Positions 12,638 through 22,191 are shown, numbered from the stretch's first letter. The stretch: 64,000 nucleotides of DNA from Olsenella sp. An290 (GCF_002159535.1 NZ_NFIU01000009.1:20580-84579); one strand, 5' to 3'. Notes: generated by a model from the sequence alone, not told the origin. Numbers and translations are program-made.

Positions 12638-15600
12638 ATGAGCAAGCGTTTTGCAAGGAGCCTTACGGTCTTCTGCATGCTCGCGTTCGCGCTGCTCGTT
12701 GCCGGCGCAGGGTTCTTTGCGCGTCCCGCGTACGCGGAGACCGTGAACCTGGCTCTGGGCAAGAGCGTGACGGCGAGCTCGCATGAGGCAGACAACGTTC
12801 TGCCCGAGAACGCCGTCGACGGCAACACGACGGACAAGCAGAACTCCAGGTGGGGCAGCAATCAGGGTGATCGCCCCGCATGGATCACCGTTGACCTGGG
12901 CCAGAGCTGCAAGATCAGCTCCATCGAGGTCTACTGGGAGCGTCACACGGCCCTCAAGTACGAGGTCCAGATCTCCAACGCCGACGCCAACCCCGGCGTG
13001 GACGGCGAGTGGACCACGGTCTACTCCTACGACAAGGAGGAGCCCCCGGCCGATACCCACGAGGTCTTTGAGCTCGATCAGGTGACGGACGCCCGCTTTG
13101 TCCGTCTCTATATTGAGAACTACCTCCCGGCCGACCCCACGGTTTCTGGTGACGTCCGCTGGGACACCATCTCTATTTATGAGCTCATGGTGAACGGCGA
13201 GGGCACCGGCGAGTCCACCCAGGACCCGCAGCAGAACGTCGCTCTCAACAAGGGCGGCCAGGCGAGCTCCGTTGAGGCCGCCACGCTCGCGGCGGACAAG
13301 CTGACCGATGGCGACACGTCCACCAAGTCCTCCCGCTGGAGCAGCTCCGTGGGCGCCAAGCCCTCCTGGGTCTACATCGACCTCGGCGCGTCCTATGACG
13401 TGAGCACCATCCGCCTGTACTGGGAGCGCCGCAACGCCACCAACTACAAGGTTCAGATCTCCAACGCCGAGACCGTCCCCACGGACGACTCCGGCTGGAC
13501 CGATGTCTACACCAGCACCTCCGCTCCCGCGAACAAGATGGAGGACATCACGGTCGCGGACGGCCCGCAGAAGGCTCGCTTCGTGCGCGTCTACATCAGC
13601 GACTACGTGAGCGCCGATCAGTACGGCGACGGTGAATGGAACTCGGTCTCCCTCTACGAGATCGAGGTCTACGGCGGCGACGCCCCCATGTCCCCCGGCG
13701 ACCTTGCCGATCAGATCGTCGTGAACGCGCCCCAGAAGGGTGACACGCGCCTTGACGTGACCATGCCCGAGGCCGAGGGCTACAAGGTCGAGTTCCGTGG
13801 CGCCGACTTCGAGCAGATCGTCGACAGCGAGTTCAACATCAACACCCCGCTCGTCAACAAGGACGTGAAGCTCGCCTTCAAGATCACGGACACCACGACG
13901 GGCTCCTATCAGCTCGTCGAGCGGACCGTCACCATCCCCGGCGAGTACGAGACCAACCCCGGCGCCGAGGCTCCCGTCATTCTGCCGGAGCTCTCCGAGT
14001 GGGCCGGCGGTGAGGGCACCTTCACGGTTGGCGCCTCCACCAAGATCTACTACACCGACGCTTCCCTCAAGAGCGTGGCAGAGCTCTTTGCCGCTGATCT
14101 CTCCGAGGTTCTGGGCCTTGACCTCACGGCCGAGCAGGGCGAGGGCGACGGCATCGTCTTCACCCAGAGCAGCGATGCCGAGCATGTGGCCCTGGGCGAG
14201 GAGGGCTACACCCTCTCCGTCACCGGCTCTCGCGTCACCGTGACCGGCTCCGCCAACGGTTCCGAGTGGGACGCCACCACGAGCGCCAACTGGGGTGCCC
14301 AGACGCTGCTTCAGGCCTTCGAGCAGGGCAAGGGTTCCATGGCTCAGGGCGAGGCGCGCGACTACCCGCTCTACAAGGTCCGCGGCATCATCCTTGACGT
14401 GGGCCGCAAGACGTTCACGATGGACTGGCTCGATCAGCTTGCGCGCGAGATGGCGTACTACAAGATGAACGACCTCAACGTCCACCTGAACGACAACTTC
14501 ATCGGCATCGAGAGCTACGTTGCCGACGGCATCGACCCGGCCGACCTCGAGAAGGGCGCCTACTCCGGCTTCCGCATGGAGTCCGACATCACCGAGGGCA
14601 CCGAGTACACCTTCGGCGGCAAGCAGTTCACGGCTCGGACTAACCTCACGAGCTCTGACCTCTCCTACACCAAGGACGAGTTCGCGAACTACATCAACAA
14701 GTACGCCGAGCTCGGCGTGAACATCTCCCCCGAGATTGACACGCCCGCTCACTCGCTCGCCATCACCAAGGTCTTCCCCGACCTCTCCTATGGCGTGATG
14801 CGGCACCGCAACCGCGACCACCTCGACATCATCAACCAGTATGATGCGGTTCTCGACATGGCCGAGACCATCTGGGGCGAGTACGTTGGCGAGGGCGATG
14901 CCTTCAGCGGCGCCCGCTACATCAACATCGGCGCCGACGAGTTCAACGTCTCCGGAAAGGGTGACCACGACACCGGCAACGCGCTCGCTACGGGCGTGGC
15001 GTACCGCATGTTCGTGAACGACCTCTCCAACTTCATGCTGGACAAGGGCTACACTCCGCGCGTGTGGGGCTCCCTCTCCAACTACTCTGGCGACAACTCG
15101 ATGGTCGAGCGCGCCGACGAGGCCCAGGTTCTTCTCTGGAACTCTGGTTACGCGGACATCACCGAGATGTACAACATGGGCTACCAGCTCATCAACTGCG
15201 ATGACGGTACCTACTACATCGTGCCGGGCGCCACGTACTACTATGACTACCTGAACCCGAGCACCATGTACAACGCGGCCATCAACACGCAGAACGCCAC
15301 CATCCCGGCGGGCGACCCGCAGATGGTCGGCGGCATGTTCGCCGCGTGGAACGACATGATCGATCGCAACGCGCTCGGCATCTCCGAGTACGACGTCTAC
15401 GACCGCCTGCACCAGTCCATGGGCCTCTTTGCCGCCAAGCTCTGGGGCAAGCCCGCCGACGCCCTCTCCCTTGAGGAGGCCCAGGGTGTCATGAGCAGCC
15501 TCGGCCTCGCGCCGGGCACCAACCCGGGCTACGCCATGGACGCCAACGAGGACGGCACCTACGTCCAGCTGGGCATGGATGACCAGACCGACGCCTCCGG

Positions 15601-17839
15601 CATGGACCGAGGCATCGCCGAGCTCAAGAACGCCACCATCGAGGACCTTGGCTACACGGGCGCCCTCAAGCTCAACGGCGGCGAGTCCTACGCCAAGCTC
15701 AACGGCATCGAGACCCTCGGTCTTGGCTCCGACCTGCGCGTGAAGGTCATGCGCACCTCCGACTCCACCGAGGAGCAGGTGCTCTTTGAGTCCCCGTACG
15801 GCAAGATCCTTGCCGTCCAGGACGGCACCGGCAAGGTGGGCATCTCCCGCGAGGACTATGACTTCACCTTTGACTACACCCTGCCCGTGGGCGAGTGGGT
15901 CGAGCTTGAGTTCAAGAACGTCAAGGACCAGACCTCGCTCTTCGTGAACGGCCAGCTGGTCCAGACCGTTGGCTCGGGCACCCGTGGCGCCGAGCACGCC
16001 ACCAACATGTTCCCGCTCGCGTACGTGGGCTCCGCCACCAACGCGTTCGAGGGCTACGTGAACGACGTCTACGTGACCGCGTCCCCCGACGTGACCACGA
16101 CCGAGTACGCCTCCACCATCTCGCTGCTCTATGCCGTCCAGACTGCTGACGCGGTGCTGGCCGAGCAGGACGTCCCGGGCCTCGCCGACGCCATCGAGGC
16201 CGCCAAGGCGGTCATCGACCAGGTGAACCCGGAGAAGTCTGCCATCGACACGGCCGCTGCGGCCATCGATGACGCGCTCGCTGGCGCGGATTACGAGAAG
16301 GCCGACTACACGATGGTCGAGAAGTACCTCGCGCTCGTGCCCGAGGACCTCTCCGCCTTCACCCCTGAGACCGCCGGTGTCCTCGAGCAGGCCATCGCCG
16401 GCATCCGCGAGGGCCTTCCCGCGGGCATGCAGGAGACCGTTGACGGCTACGTGTCCACCCTCGTCGCCGCGCTCGACGGGCTTGAGCTCCAGCCGGCGCG
16501 CGACCTCAACTTCATCGACAGCGCCACGCTGACCGCCACCGCCTGCTCGCAGCAGTCCAACAGCGGCGCCGAGGGCCCCGCCACCAACGTCCTTGACGGG
16601 AGCGTGTCCACCCTCTGGCACACCCTCTGGAACGGTGACGGCTGCGACGAGCACTGGATCGAGCTCTCCAAGAAGGATGGCTCCCCCATGACGGTGAACG
16701 GCCTTGAGTACACGCCGCGCTCCGGCGGCGGCAACGGCACGGCCACGAGCTATCGCGTCGAGGTCAAGAACGCCGACGGCGGCTGGGACACCGTTGCCGA
16801 GGGCACCTGGGACACCTCCGGCGCTGCCAAGACGGTCTCCTTTGACACGGGCTACACCACCACGGCCGTGCGCCTGGTGATCGTTGAGGGCGTGGGCGGC
16901 TTTGGCTCCGCTGCCGAGATCCGTCTTGGTGACGGTGCCGTGAGCGCCGACGTCGAGGGCCTGCAGTCCGTCGTCGACTTTGCCAAGACGCTCACCGAGG
17001 GCGAGTTCACCACCGAGTCCTGGACCGCCTACCAGGAGGCCCTGGCCGCCGCTCAGGCGCTTCTCGACACCGAGAACCCCGATGCGACGCAGGTCGAGGC
17101 CGCCAAGGCCAACGTCCTTGCCGCTCAGGTGGCCCTGCGCTTTGTTGCCGAGGACCCCGAGCCCGAGCCTGAGCCCGAGCCGGTTGACAAGACCGTCCTT
17201 ACGCAGCGCGTCGCGACGGCCGAGGAGCTTGCTGCCAGCGGCTCCTACACCGACGAGTCCGTCAAGGCCCTGCAGGATGCGATCGACTCCGCCAAGGAGG
17301 TCCTCGCTCAGGATGACGCCACGCAGGAGGCTGTCGACGCCGCTGACGCCGCGCTCGCGGCCGCGATTCGCGACCTTGTCGAGAAGCCCGGGCAGACCGT
17401 CGACACCTCCGAGCTCAAGGACGCCATCAACGACGCCGCCTCGCTCGTGAAGGACGACTACACCGCTGAGTCGTGGGCTGCCTTCGAGGAGGCCCTCAAG
17501 GCCGCCAACGAGGCGCTCACCTCCGACGACCAGGCCAAGATCGACGCTGCCCTTGAGGCGCTGAACGAGGCCAAGGCCGCGCTCGTCGAGGCCACCACGC
17601 CTGGTGGCGGCGAGGAGCCTGGTGGCGACCAGAAGCCTGGCGACACCACGCCCGGCGGTGACACCAAGCCTGGCGACACCACCAAGCCTGGCACCGGTAC
17701 CTCCAAGCCCGGAACCACCACGGGCACGGGCTCCACGGTGCCTGAGACCGGCGACAACAGCCTACCCGTCATGGGTGCGGCCCTGACCGCCGGTGCCGTG
17801 CTTGCCGCTGGCCTCCTCCTCCGCCGCAAGGCCGAGTAG
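12638..17839 (+). CDS. Wall-anchored GH20 beta-N-acetylhexosaminidase / lacto-N-biosidase-like multidomain protein
   Basis: A 1733-residue exported enzyme for terminal GlcNAc/GalNAc or lacto-N-biose release. Order: signal peptide (1 to about 33, cleavage near PAYAET); two F5/8C (CBM32-like) domains (about 34-190, 200-350); GH20b domain then GH20 barrel (about 575-900) with the catalytic Asp-Glu in INIGADEFN near 767; LamG-like domain (about 1004-1150); helical linker; third F5/8C domain (about 1290-1425); FIVAR-like helical repeats (about 1430-1650); Gly/Thr/Pro-rich spacer; sorting motif VPETGD near 1700, hydrophobic helix and basic tail. The ATG at 12638 follows AAAGGGAGGAAG. It acts at the surface on host mucin or milk-type glycans; exact substrate is unknown. 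Confidence 0.9.
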   Translation: MSKRFARSLTVFCMLAFALLVAGAGFFARPAYAETVNLALGKSVTASSHEADNVLPENAVDGNTTDKQNSRWGSNQGDRPAWITVDLGQSCKISSIEVYWERHTALKYEVQISNADANPGVDGEWTTVYSYDKEEPPADTHEVFELDQVTDARFVRLYIENYLPADPTVSGDVRWDTISIYELMVNGEGTGESTQDPQQNVALNKGGQASSVEAATLAADKLTDGDTSTKSSRWSSSVGAKPSWVYIDLGASYDVSTIRLYWERRNATNYKVQISNAETVPTDDSGWTDVYTSTSAPANKMEDITVADGPQKARFVRVYISDYVSADQYGDGEWNSVSLYEIEVYGGDAPMSPGDLADQIVVNAPQKGDTRLDVTMPEAEGYKVEFRGADFEQIVDSEFNINTPLVNKDVKLAFKITDTTTGSYQLVERTVTIPGEYETNPGAEAPVILPELSEWAGGEGTFTVGASTKIYYTDASLKSVAELFAADLSEVLGLDLTAEQGEGDGIVFTQSSDAEHVALGEEGYTLSVTGSRVTVTGSANGSEWDATTSANWGAQTLLQAFEQGKGSMAQGEARDYPLYKVRGIILDVGRKTFTMDWLDQLAREMAYYKMNDLNVHLNDNFIGIESYVADGIDPADLEKGAYSGFRMESDITEGTEYTFGGKQFTARTNLTSSDLSYTKDEFANYINKYAELGVNISPEIDTPAHSLAITKVFPDLSYGVMRHRNRDHLDIINQYDAVLDMAETIWGEYVGEGDAFSGARYINIGADEFNVSGKGDHDTGNALATGVAYRMFVNDLSNFMLDKGYTPRVWGSLSNYSGDNSMVERADEAQVLLWNSGYADITEMYNMGYQLINCDDGTYYIVPGATYYYDYLNPSTMYNAAINTQNATIPAGDPQMVGGMFAAWNDMIDRNALGISEYDVYDRLHQSMGLFAAKLWGKPADALSLEEAQGVMSSLGLAPGTNPGYAMDANEDGTYVQLGMDDQTDASGMDRGIAELKNATIEDLGYTGALKLNGGESYAKLNGIETLGLGSDLRVKVMRTSDSTEEQVLFESPYGKILAVQDGTGKVGISREDYDFTFDYTLPVGEWVELEFKNVKDQTSLFVNGQLVQTVGSGTRGAEHATNMFPLAYVGSATNAFEGYVNDVYVTASPDVTTTEYASTISLLYAVQTADAVLAEQDVPGLADAIEAAKAVIDQVNPEKSAIDTAAAAIDDALAGADYEKADYTMVEKYLALVPEDLSAFTPETAGVLEQAIAGIREGLPAGMQETVDGYVSTLVAALDGLELQPARDLNFIDSATLTATACSQQSNSGAEGPATNVLDGSVSTLWHTLWNGDGCDEHWIELSKKDGSPMTVNGLEYTPRSGGGNGTATSYRVEVKNADGGWDTVAEGTWDTSGAAKTVSFDTGYTTTAVRLVIVEGVGGFGSAAEIRLGDGAVSADVEGLQSVVDFAKTLTEGEFTTESWTAYQEALAAAQALLDTENPDATQVEAAKANVLAAQVALRFVAEDPEPEPEPEPVDKTVLTQRVATAEELAASGSYTDESVKALQDAIDSAKEVLAQDDATQEAVDAADAALAAAIRDLVEKPGQTVDTSELKDAINDAASLVKDDYTAESWAAFEEALKAANEALTSDDQAKIDAALEALNEAKAALVEATTPGGGEEPGGDQKPGDTTPGGDTKPGDTTKPGTGTSKPGTTTGTGSTVPETGDNSLPVMGAALTAGAVLAAGLLLRRKAE

Positions 17840-17862
17840 GGCTCGCGCAGAGCAAACCCTAG

Positions 17863-17903
17863 GCGGGGGCGACGCGTACACGGCGCGTCGCCCCCGCTTT
17901 TAT
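17863..17903 (+). terminator. Terminator after the GH20 gene
   Basis: GCGGGGGCGACGCG (17863-17876) pairs with CGCGTCGCCCCCGC (17884-17897), followed by TTTTATG. Confidence 0.9.
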
Positions 17904-18269
17904 GTGGGGTGGGAGCCGCTGGGGGTGTGCCGCTGCCGGCGGTGAGCTGCCGGCGGTGACAGAAAAGCCTTCCAGTGCGCGCGTGCCAGCGCACACTGGA
18001 CGTTATTCTCGTCCGTTCGGACAGAACAATTGACGAGTGCACGCTCCGCCGCGCGCACTCGGCGCATTTTTGCTCAGAAGCGAGAAACCCAGTTCAAGAA
18101 ACCCAGCCCAGATGCACGTCTCGCTGGATAAAAGTGACGGGACCGGCGGACACCGCAGCGTCATCAGCTCCATGCTGATGCTGTCAGTGATAAAGAGAAG
18201 AACGAACCGCGAGGCACTCGAAAGCAAAGGAGCAGTGCGCCCGGCCTGGCGCAGGAGCGACCCCGCGCC
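17904..18269. other. Intergenic region with a tandem repeat and an inverted repeat
   Basis: No gene is seen. CTGCCGGCGGTGA occurs twice in tandem near 17933-17960. TCCAGTGCGCGC (17971-17982) and GCGCACACTGGA (17989-18000) form a 12-bp inverted repeat with one mismatch and a 6-base loop. The rest is unremarkable sequence between two genes that converge. Confidence 0.55.
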
Positions 18270-19049
18270 CTATAGCCCCTTGGGAGCCGTAGGCCGCCCT
18301 GACTCCCCGGGGTGCTTGCGCGTGGCACGCGTGACGCGCGAGACAACGCGAACCTGACGCTTCACGAGCCTTACGCTGCGTCTAACGTGCGGCGCCAGGT
18401 CAACGTCGGCAGGCGTCTGGACGTTGTAGTGAAGCGACCAGCGCCTCAGGCCAATGGTCACGGCAATGCAGAGCGCCGACCCCCAGAACTTGCTCACGGA
18501 GCCCACCACAACGGCAAGGTAGTAGACCGCCGCCCCGCCGAAGGCACAGAGCGCATAGAGGTTAGAGCGCTGGAAGATGCGCGGAACCTCACCGAGAAAC
18601 ACGTCGCGCAGCATGCCGCCGCCCACGCCCGTCATGATGCCCATGAGGACGCAGCTCGCCGGGAGAAGACCGTGGACGAGCGCCTTATCGGTGCCCACGA
18701 GCGCGAAGAGCGCCACGGCCGTGATGTCGAGCCACTCAAGCAGCCGCCCAGCCCTGTCGAGCGGCTGCGGGAAGAAGAACGCAACAAGGCCCGTGGCCAC
18801 GCTCAGGGGAATCGCAAAGGGGGACTCCAGCATGTAGACGCTGCCCACCTGCATCATGATGTCGCGGATGAGCCCGCCTCCCAGCCCACAGAGCAGCGCG
18901 AGCCCAACAAACCCAACGGCGTCGAGGTGCCGCGCCCGCGCCACCATGACGCCGCCCGCCGATCCCACGACTACGGACGCAAGGTCAACCCAGGTAGGAA
19001 GGGAGACGGCCGCGAGCTCGGGGCCGGAGGTGGTGAAGATGTCAAGCAC
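18270..19049 (-). CDS. TRIC / UPF0126 (YadS-type) membrane channel protein
   Basis: A 259-residue integral membrane protein with two homologous three-helix halves, each carrying the glycine-rich signature (GLGGGLIRDIMM, GVGGGMLRDVFLGE) of the trimeric intracellular cation channel fold. Prokaryotic members conduct monovalent cations, but the physiological role is uncertain. The GTG at 19049 follows a GAGGAA ribosome site; the frame is open to an ATG at 19103, giving an alternative 277-residue form. The C-terminal 60 residues are basic and cytoplasmic-like. It is a lone gene, convergent with the GH20 gene and divergent from the tRNA-Ser genes. Confidence 0.85.
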   Translation of the reverse strand: MLDIFTTSGPELAAVSLPTWVDLASVVVGSAGGVMVARARHLDAVGFVGLALLCGLGGGLIRDIMMQVGSVYMLESPFAIPLSVATGLVAFFFPQPLDRAGRLLEWLDITAVALFALVGTDKALVHGLLPASCVLMGIMTGVGGGMLRDVFLGEVPRIFQRSNLYALCAFGGAAVYYLAVVVGSVSKFWGSALCIAVTIGLRRWSLHYNVQTPADVDLAPHVRRSVRLVKRQVRVVSRVTRATRKHPGESGRPTAPKGL

Positions 19050-19167
19050 GGTGGTTCCTCGAATCTCGCGCCTGCCTAAAACTGCTCGTACATTGTTACG
19101 CAACGTGCCGTCCGCCGAGACGAGAAAAACAACCAGATTGACGCTCGCATTGTGGCGCGGCTTACGC

Positions 19168-19173
19168 TATACT
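19168..19173 (+). promoter_or_regulatory. Candidate -10 of the tRNA-Ser genes
   Basis: A TATACT hexamer lies 19 bases before tRNA-Ser(GGA). A TTGACG at 19138-19143 is too far away (24 bases) for a normal -35, so only the -10 is claimed. Confidence 0.45.
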
Positions 19174-19192
19174 GACCGCTGCACCATCACAT

Positions 19193-19283
19193 GGAGAGTT
19201 GTCCGAGTGGCCGAAGGAGCACGATTGGAAATCGTGTAGGCGCCTAAAGCGTCTCCAGGGTTCAAATCCCTGACTCTCCGCCA
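19193..19283 (+). tRNA. tRNA-Ser (GGA)
   Basis: A class II tRNA with acceptor GGAGAGT / ACTCTCC, anticodon loop with GGA, a long variable arm (GGCGCCTAAAGCGTC region), T-loop TTCAAAT and an encoded CCA. Confidence 0.97.
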
Positions 19284-19324
19284 GAACTTATTCGCGGCGC
19301 CTTCGGGCGCCGCGTCACCCTTAC

Positions 19325-19414
19325 GGAGGGGTGGCAGAGTGGTTGAATGCGGCGGTCTCGAAAACCGTTTACCCCTTCGGGGGTACGAGGGTTCGAATCC
19401 CTCCTCCTCCGCCA
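19325..19414 (+). tRNA. tRNA-Ser (CGA)
   Basis: A class II tRNA with anticodon CGA in loop TCTCGAAAA, a long variable arm closed by CCCCTTCGGGGG, T-loop TTCGAAT and an encoded CCA. It lies 41 bases after tRNA-Ser(GGA). Confidence 0.97.
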
Positions 19415-19423
19415 TACGAGCAT

Positions 19424-19450
19424 AAGACCGGTCCTCGGGCCGGTCTTTTT
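19424..19450 (+). terminator. Terminator of the tRNA-Ser pair
   Basis: AAGACCGG pairs with CCGGTCTT around loop TCCTCGGG, followed by a T-run. Confidence 0.9.
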
Positions 19451-19632
19451 CATGCCGAGATCACCGGCATACAGAATTCGTTCAGCTTGCATACACCAAG
19501 CTCACACCTGGGACGCAGCGAACAGCCATTGCGGTGGCATGAGGATGACCAGCGTCTTCCCTTTAGGGTACGCTACACATCAGCGCGACATGCGCGGCCA
19601 CCCGGCCGCACTGCCTCAAGAAAGGGACTCAC

Positions 19633-20895
19633 ATGGAATATGACAGTGACCTCGAGGGTTTCCGCTCGGACCGCTATCTCGCGCGCTCCTGGGCGCTGCT
19701 GACCCGTGAGCGCGGCTGGATCAAGGTTGTCCTGCTCATGACGATTGCTCTGCTTGTGCCCATTGCGGGCTGGCTCGGCGTCATGGGCTACGTCCTTGAG
19801 TGGGCGCGCCACACGGCATGGGGTGCCACGAGCGGCCCCAAGCGAAAGGGCGTGAAGCTTGGCGAGTGCTTCTCGACCGGCTGGCGCGCGTTTGTGGTCA
19901 TGCTGGTGTGGTACTTCTGCTGCGCGGTGATCTCGGCGATCTTTGACGTTGTCCCCGTCTTTGGTGACCTTCTCGTCTTCCTGTGGTCCATCGTAATGAT
20001 CGGCATGCACGTTGTGGTGTGCGTTGCCGTCCTGCGGGCCACCATCTACCAGAAGATCGCCCCCGGCCTTCGCGTCGAGACCATCTGGAAGATGGTCAGC
20101 CACGACCCTCGCGGCCTGCTGCGGGTGCTGGGGATGATGATCGGCCTTGGGCTGATTGCTGGCGCCGTGATGACGCTTCTCTTCACCGTCATGCTGACCT
20201 CTATCATCCCGCAGCTCATGTATGCGATTGGCTATTTCTACGAGTACGGCTACTACATGAGCGACTACGTGCTGACGCAGTACGTAATCAACACCATCGT
20301 CGCGATTCTGGGCTCTCTGGGCCCCTCGCTGCTCGTTGCGGCCGTCATCTCGACCTTTGCGGTCTCGATGATCTCCCTGCTGGCCTACACGGCGCTTGCG
20401 CTCTGGATGCGCCAGTTCAACGTCCCCGCCTGGGGCCGTGACGAGGACCCCCTGCCGCCCTTCCTGACCGACCCGCGCGACCAGGGCTTCTCAACGCCTT
20501 CGACCCCTGACAGCACTCCCGTGGCGCCTACCGGTGTCTCCGAGACCCCTGTCGAGAAGAACGACGAGCCCGTCCAGGACAGCACGACCGAGGTCCCCGA
20601 GCCGATCATTACCGAGCCCGTGGCTGCCGATGCGCCCGAGCCCGTGGTCGAGCCCGCGGTCGAGCCCGTGCCTGAGCCTGCGGCCGCGAACCCCGATGTG
20701 CCGGACGACGCAGTCACGGAGATCGTGGTCGAGGGCGACATCGAGGTCGCCACGACCGAGCTCCCGTCCGCAGGAGAGCTCGAAGCCGAGCCGGAGCCCG
20801 AGGGGACGCCAGAGCCCGAGGCTCCCGCCACCCCGGCCCCCAAGGACCCGGACGACCCCATGACCCCACCGGACTTCTCAAACGCCTGGAAGTAG
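19633..20895 (+). CDS. DUF4013-like polytopic membrane protein with acidic Pro-rich tail
   Basis: A 420-residue protein. The first 270 residues hold about five or six hydrophobic segments in the DUF4013 pattern (early helix VVLLMTIALLVPIAGWLGVM followed by GYVLEWARHTAW). The last 130 residues are a disordered PEP/VEP/AEP-rich acidic tail. No catalytic motif is seen and the function is unknown. The ATG at 19633 is preceded by AAGAAAGGGAC. Its own terminator follows, so it is monocistronic. Confidence 0.7.
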   Translation: MEYDSDLEGFRSDRYLARSWALLTRERGWIKVVLLMTIALLVPIAGWLGVMGYVLEWARHTAWGATSGPKRKGVKLGECFSTGWRAFVVMLVWYFCCAVISAIFDVVPVFGDLLVFLWSIVMIGMHVVVCVAVLRATIYQKIAPGLRVETIWKMVSHDPRGLLRVLGMMIGLGLIAGAVMTLLFTVMLTSIIPQLMYAIGYFYEYGYYMSDYVLTQYVINTIVAILGSLGPSLLVAAVISTFAVSMISLLAYTALALWMRQFNVPAWGRDEDPLPPFLTDPRDQGFSTPSTPDSTPVAPTGVSETPVEKNDEPVQDSTTEVPEPIITEPVAADAPEPVVEPAVEPVPEPAAANPDVPDDAVTEIVVEGDIEVATTELPSAGELEAEPEPEGTPEPEAPATPAPKDPDDPMTPPDFSNAWK

Positions 20896-20906
20896 CGCGG
20901 AGCCCC

Positions 20907-20940
20907 AAGCCCGCCTCCCCCGCGGAGGCGGGCTTTCTTG
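20907..20940 (+). terminator. Terminator after the DUF4013 gene
   Basis: AAGCCCGCCTCC (20907-20918) pairs with GGAGGCGGGCTT (20924-20935), followed by TCTTG. Confidence 0.85.
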
Positions 20941-21232
20941 TAGAGGTGACGGTCACGCAAAAAGTGGGCCGCGCGAGAAAAACGATGCGCCGCGCGACAA
21001 GAGAGGAGCCCCCTGCGCGCGACAGGTCCTTCTCGGCCGCCCAATCGTGGGGAAGCGGTGGAGGTTTGGGGCCAAAACGGTTCTTTCCGGTAGGGGGAGA
21101 CAGGGTCCAACTGGGACATCTTTGCAGGTGAAAGCTACCGGGAAGCCATCGGTACGTTTTGCGTCACCAGCACCGGGTAAGCTAGGTGCAGGGGTTTCGT
21201 GGAGGCTGAGCAAGGGGACGGCGCAACTATGG
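20941..21232. other. Intergenic region upstream of the rpsF operon
   Basis: About 290 bases with no convincing gene. It precedes the candidate -10 TATGAT at 21233-21238 and the operon leader. Confidence 0.5.
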
Positions 21233-21238
21233 TATGAT
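21233..21238 (+). promoter_or_regulatory. Candidate -10 for the rpsF operon
   Basis: TATGAT lies about 74 bases upstream of the rpsF ATG. No strong -35 is seen at 17 bases. Confidence 0.4.
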
Positions 21239-21257
21239 GCTTCGCCGAACCTTTCCT

Positions 21258-21286
21258 GCTCCGGGTGCGCCTTCATGTCCCGGAGC
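21258..21286 (+). promoter_or_regulatory. Candidate S6:S18 autoregulatory leader hairpin of rpsF
   Basis: GCTCCGGG (21258-21265) and CCCGGAGC (21279-21286) form a perfect 8-bp stem with a 13-base loop, 25 bases upstream of rpsF. rpsF leaders in many bacteria carry an RNA motif bound by the S6:S18 complex. Position fits; the diagnostic CCG bulge cannot be confirmed by eye. Confidence 0.45.
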
Positions 21287-21311
21287 CATTAGCCCAGAGG
21301 AGGTGAACCGC

Positions 21312-21599
21312 ATGAAGGCCTATGAACTGCTGTACTTTGTCGACCCCACCTGCAACGAGGAGACCCGCGCCGGCGTTATGAAGCGCATCGAGGTTGCTCT
21401 TGGTGATGGCACCGTCGACAGCGTCGAGGACTGGGGCAAGCGCAAGCTCGCCTTTGAGATCGACGACCTCACGGAGGGCGACTACACCCTCATCAACTTC
21501 CACGCAGATCCCACCGTTATCGCCGAGCTCGACCGAGTTCTGCGCATCAACGACGCCGTGAAGCGCCACATGGTCGTGCGCCGCGTCGACAAGGACTAG
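21312..21599 (+). CDS. rpsF: 30S ribosomal protein S6
   Basis: A 95-residue S6 starting MKAYELLYFVDPTCNEE and ending VKRHMVVRRVDKD. It binds the central domain of 16S rRNA as a heterodimer with S18. The ATG at 21312 follows a strong AGAGGAGGTGAA site. First gene of rpsF-ssb-rpsR-DUF2232-rplI, the conserved order. Confidence 0.97.
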   Translation: MKAYELLYFVDPTCNEETRAGVMKRIEVALGDGTVDSVEDWGKRKLAFEIDDLTEGDYTLINFHADPTVIAELDRVLRINDAVKRHMVVRRVDKD

Positions 21600-21645
21600 G
21601 CATGGAAGCGCGGGCGCAGGCCCGCATGAGAGAGGGAGTGAGAAG

Positions 21646-22152
21646 ATGAGCATCAACAGGGTCAACATCTCGGGCAACCTCACGCGAGACCCCGAGCTGC
21701 GCATGACCGGCGGCGGCACGCAGATTCTCTCCTTTGGAGTGGCCGTCAACGATCGCCGTCGCAACCCGCAGACCAACGAGTGGGAGGACGTTCCCAACTT
21801 CGTGGACTGCGTCGTGTTTGGCGCCCGCGCCGAACCGCTCTCCCGCTTCCTCTCCAAGGGACAGAAGGTTGCCGTTGAGGGCAAGCTTCGCTATAGCTCC
21901 TGGGAGACCAAGGACGGGCAGCGCCGCAGCAAGCTCGAGGTGATCGTCGACGAGATCGACTTCATGTCGCCGCGCGGCCAGCAGGGAGGCGGTGCGGGCG
22001 GCTACCAGCAGCCGGCGCCCTCGTTCCAGCAGGGACCCTCCTATGCCGCCCCGGCGCCCCAGGGCTCCTATGCGCCCCAGGCGCAGGCGGCCCCGCAGCC
22101 CGTCCAGACCCCGCCGTCGGCAGACGTCTACGACGAGGACATCCCGTTCTAA
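21646..22152 (+). CDS. ssb: Single-stranded DNA-binding protein
   Basis: A 168-residue SSB: OB fold at 1 to about 110 (MSINRVNISGNLTRDPELR; FVDCVVFGARAEPLSRFL), a Gln/Pro/Gly-rich linker, and the acidic protein-interaction tip DEDIPF. It coats single-stranded DNA and recruits repair and replication proteins. It lies between rpsF and rpsR with an AGAGAGGGAGTGAG ribosome site upstream. Confidence 0.96.
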   Translation: MSINRVNISGNLTRDPELRMTGGGTQILSFGVAVNDRRRNPQTNEWEDVPNFVDCVVFGARAEPLSRFLSKGQKVAVEGKLRYSSWETKDGQRRSKLEVIVDEIDFMSPRGQQGGGAGGYQQPAPSFQQGPSYAAPAPQGSYAPQAQAAPQPVQTPPSADVYDEDIPF

Positions 22153-22191
22153 TCACCTGGCGGCCCGCGCCGCCAACAGAAAGGCAATGAC

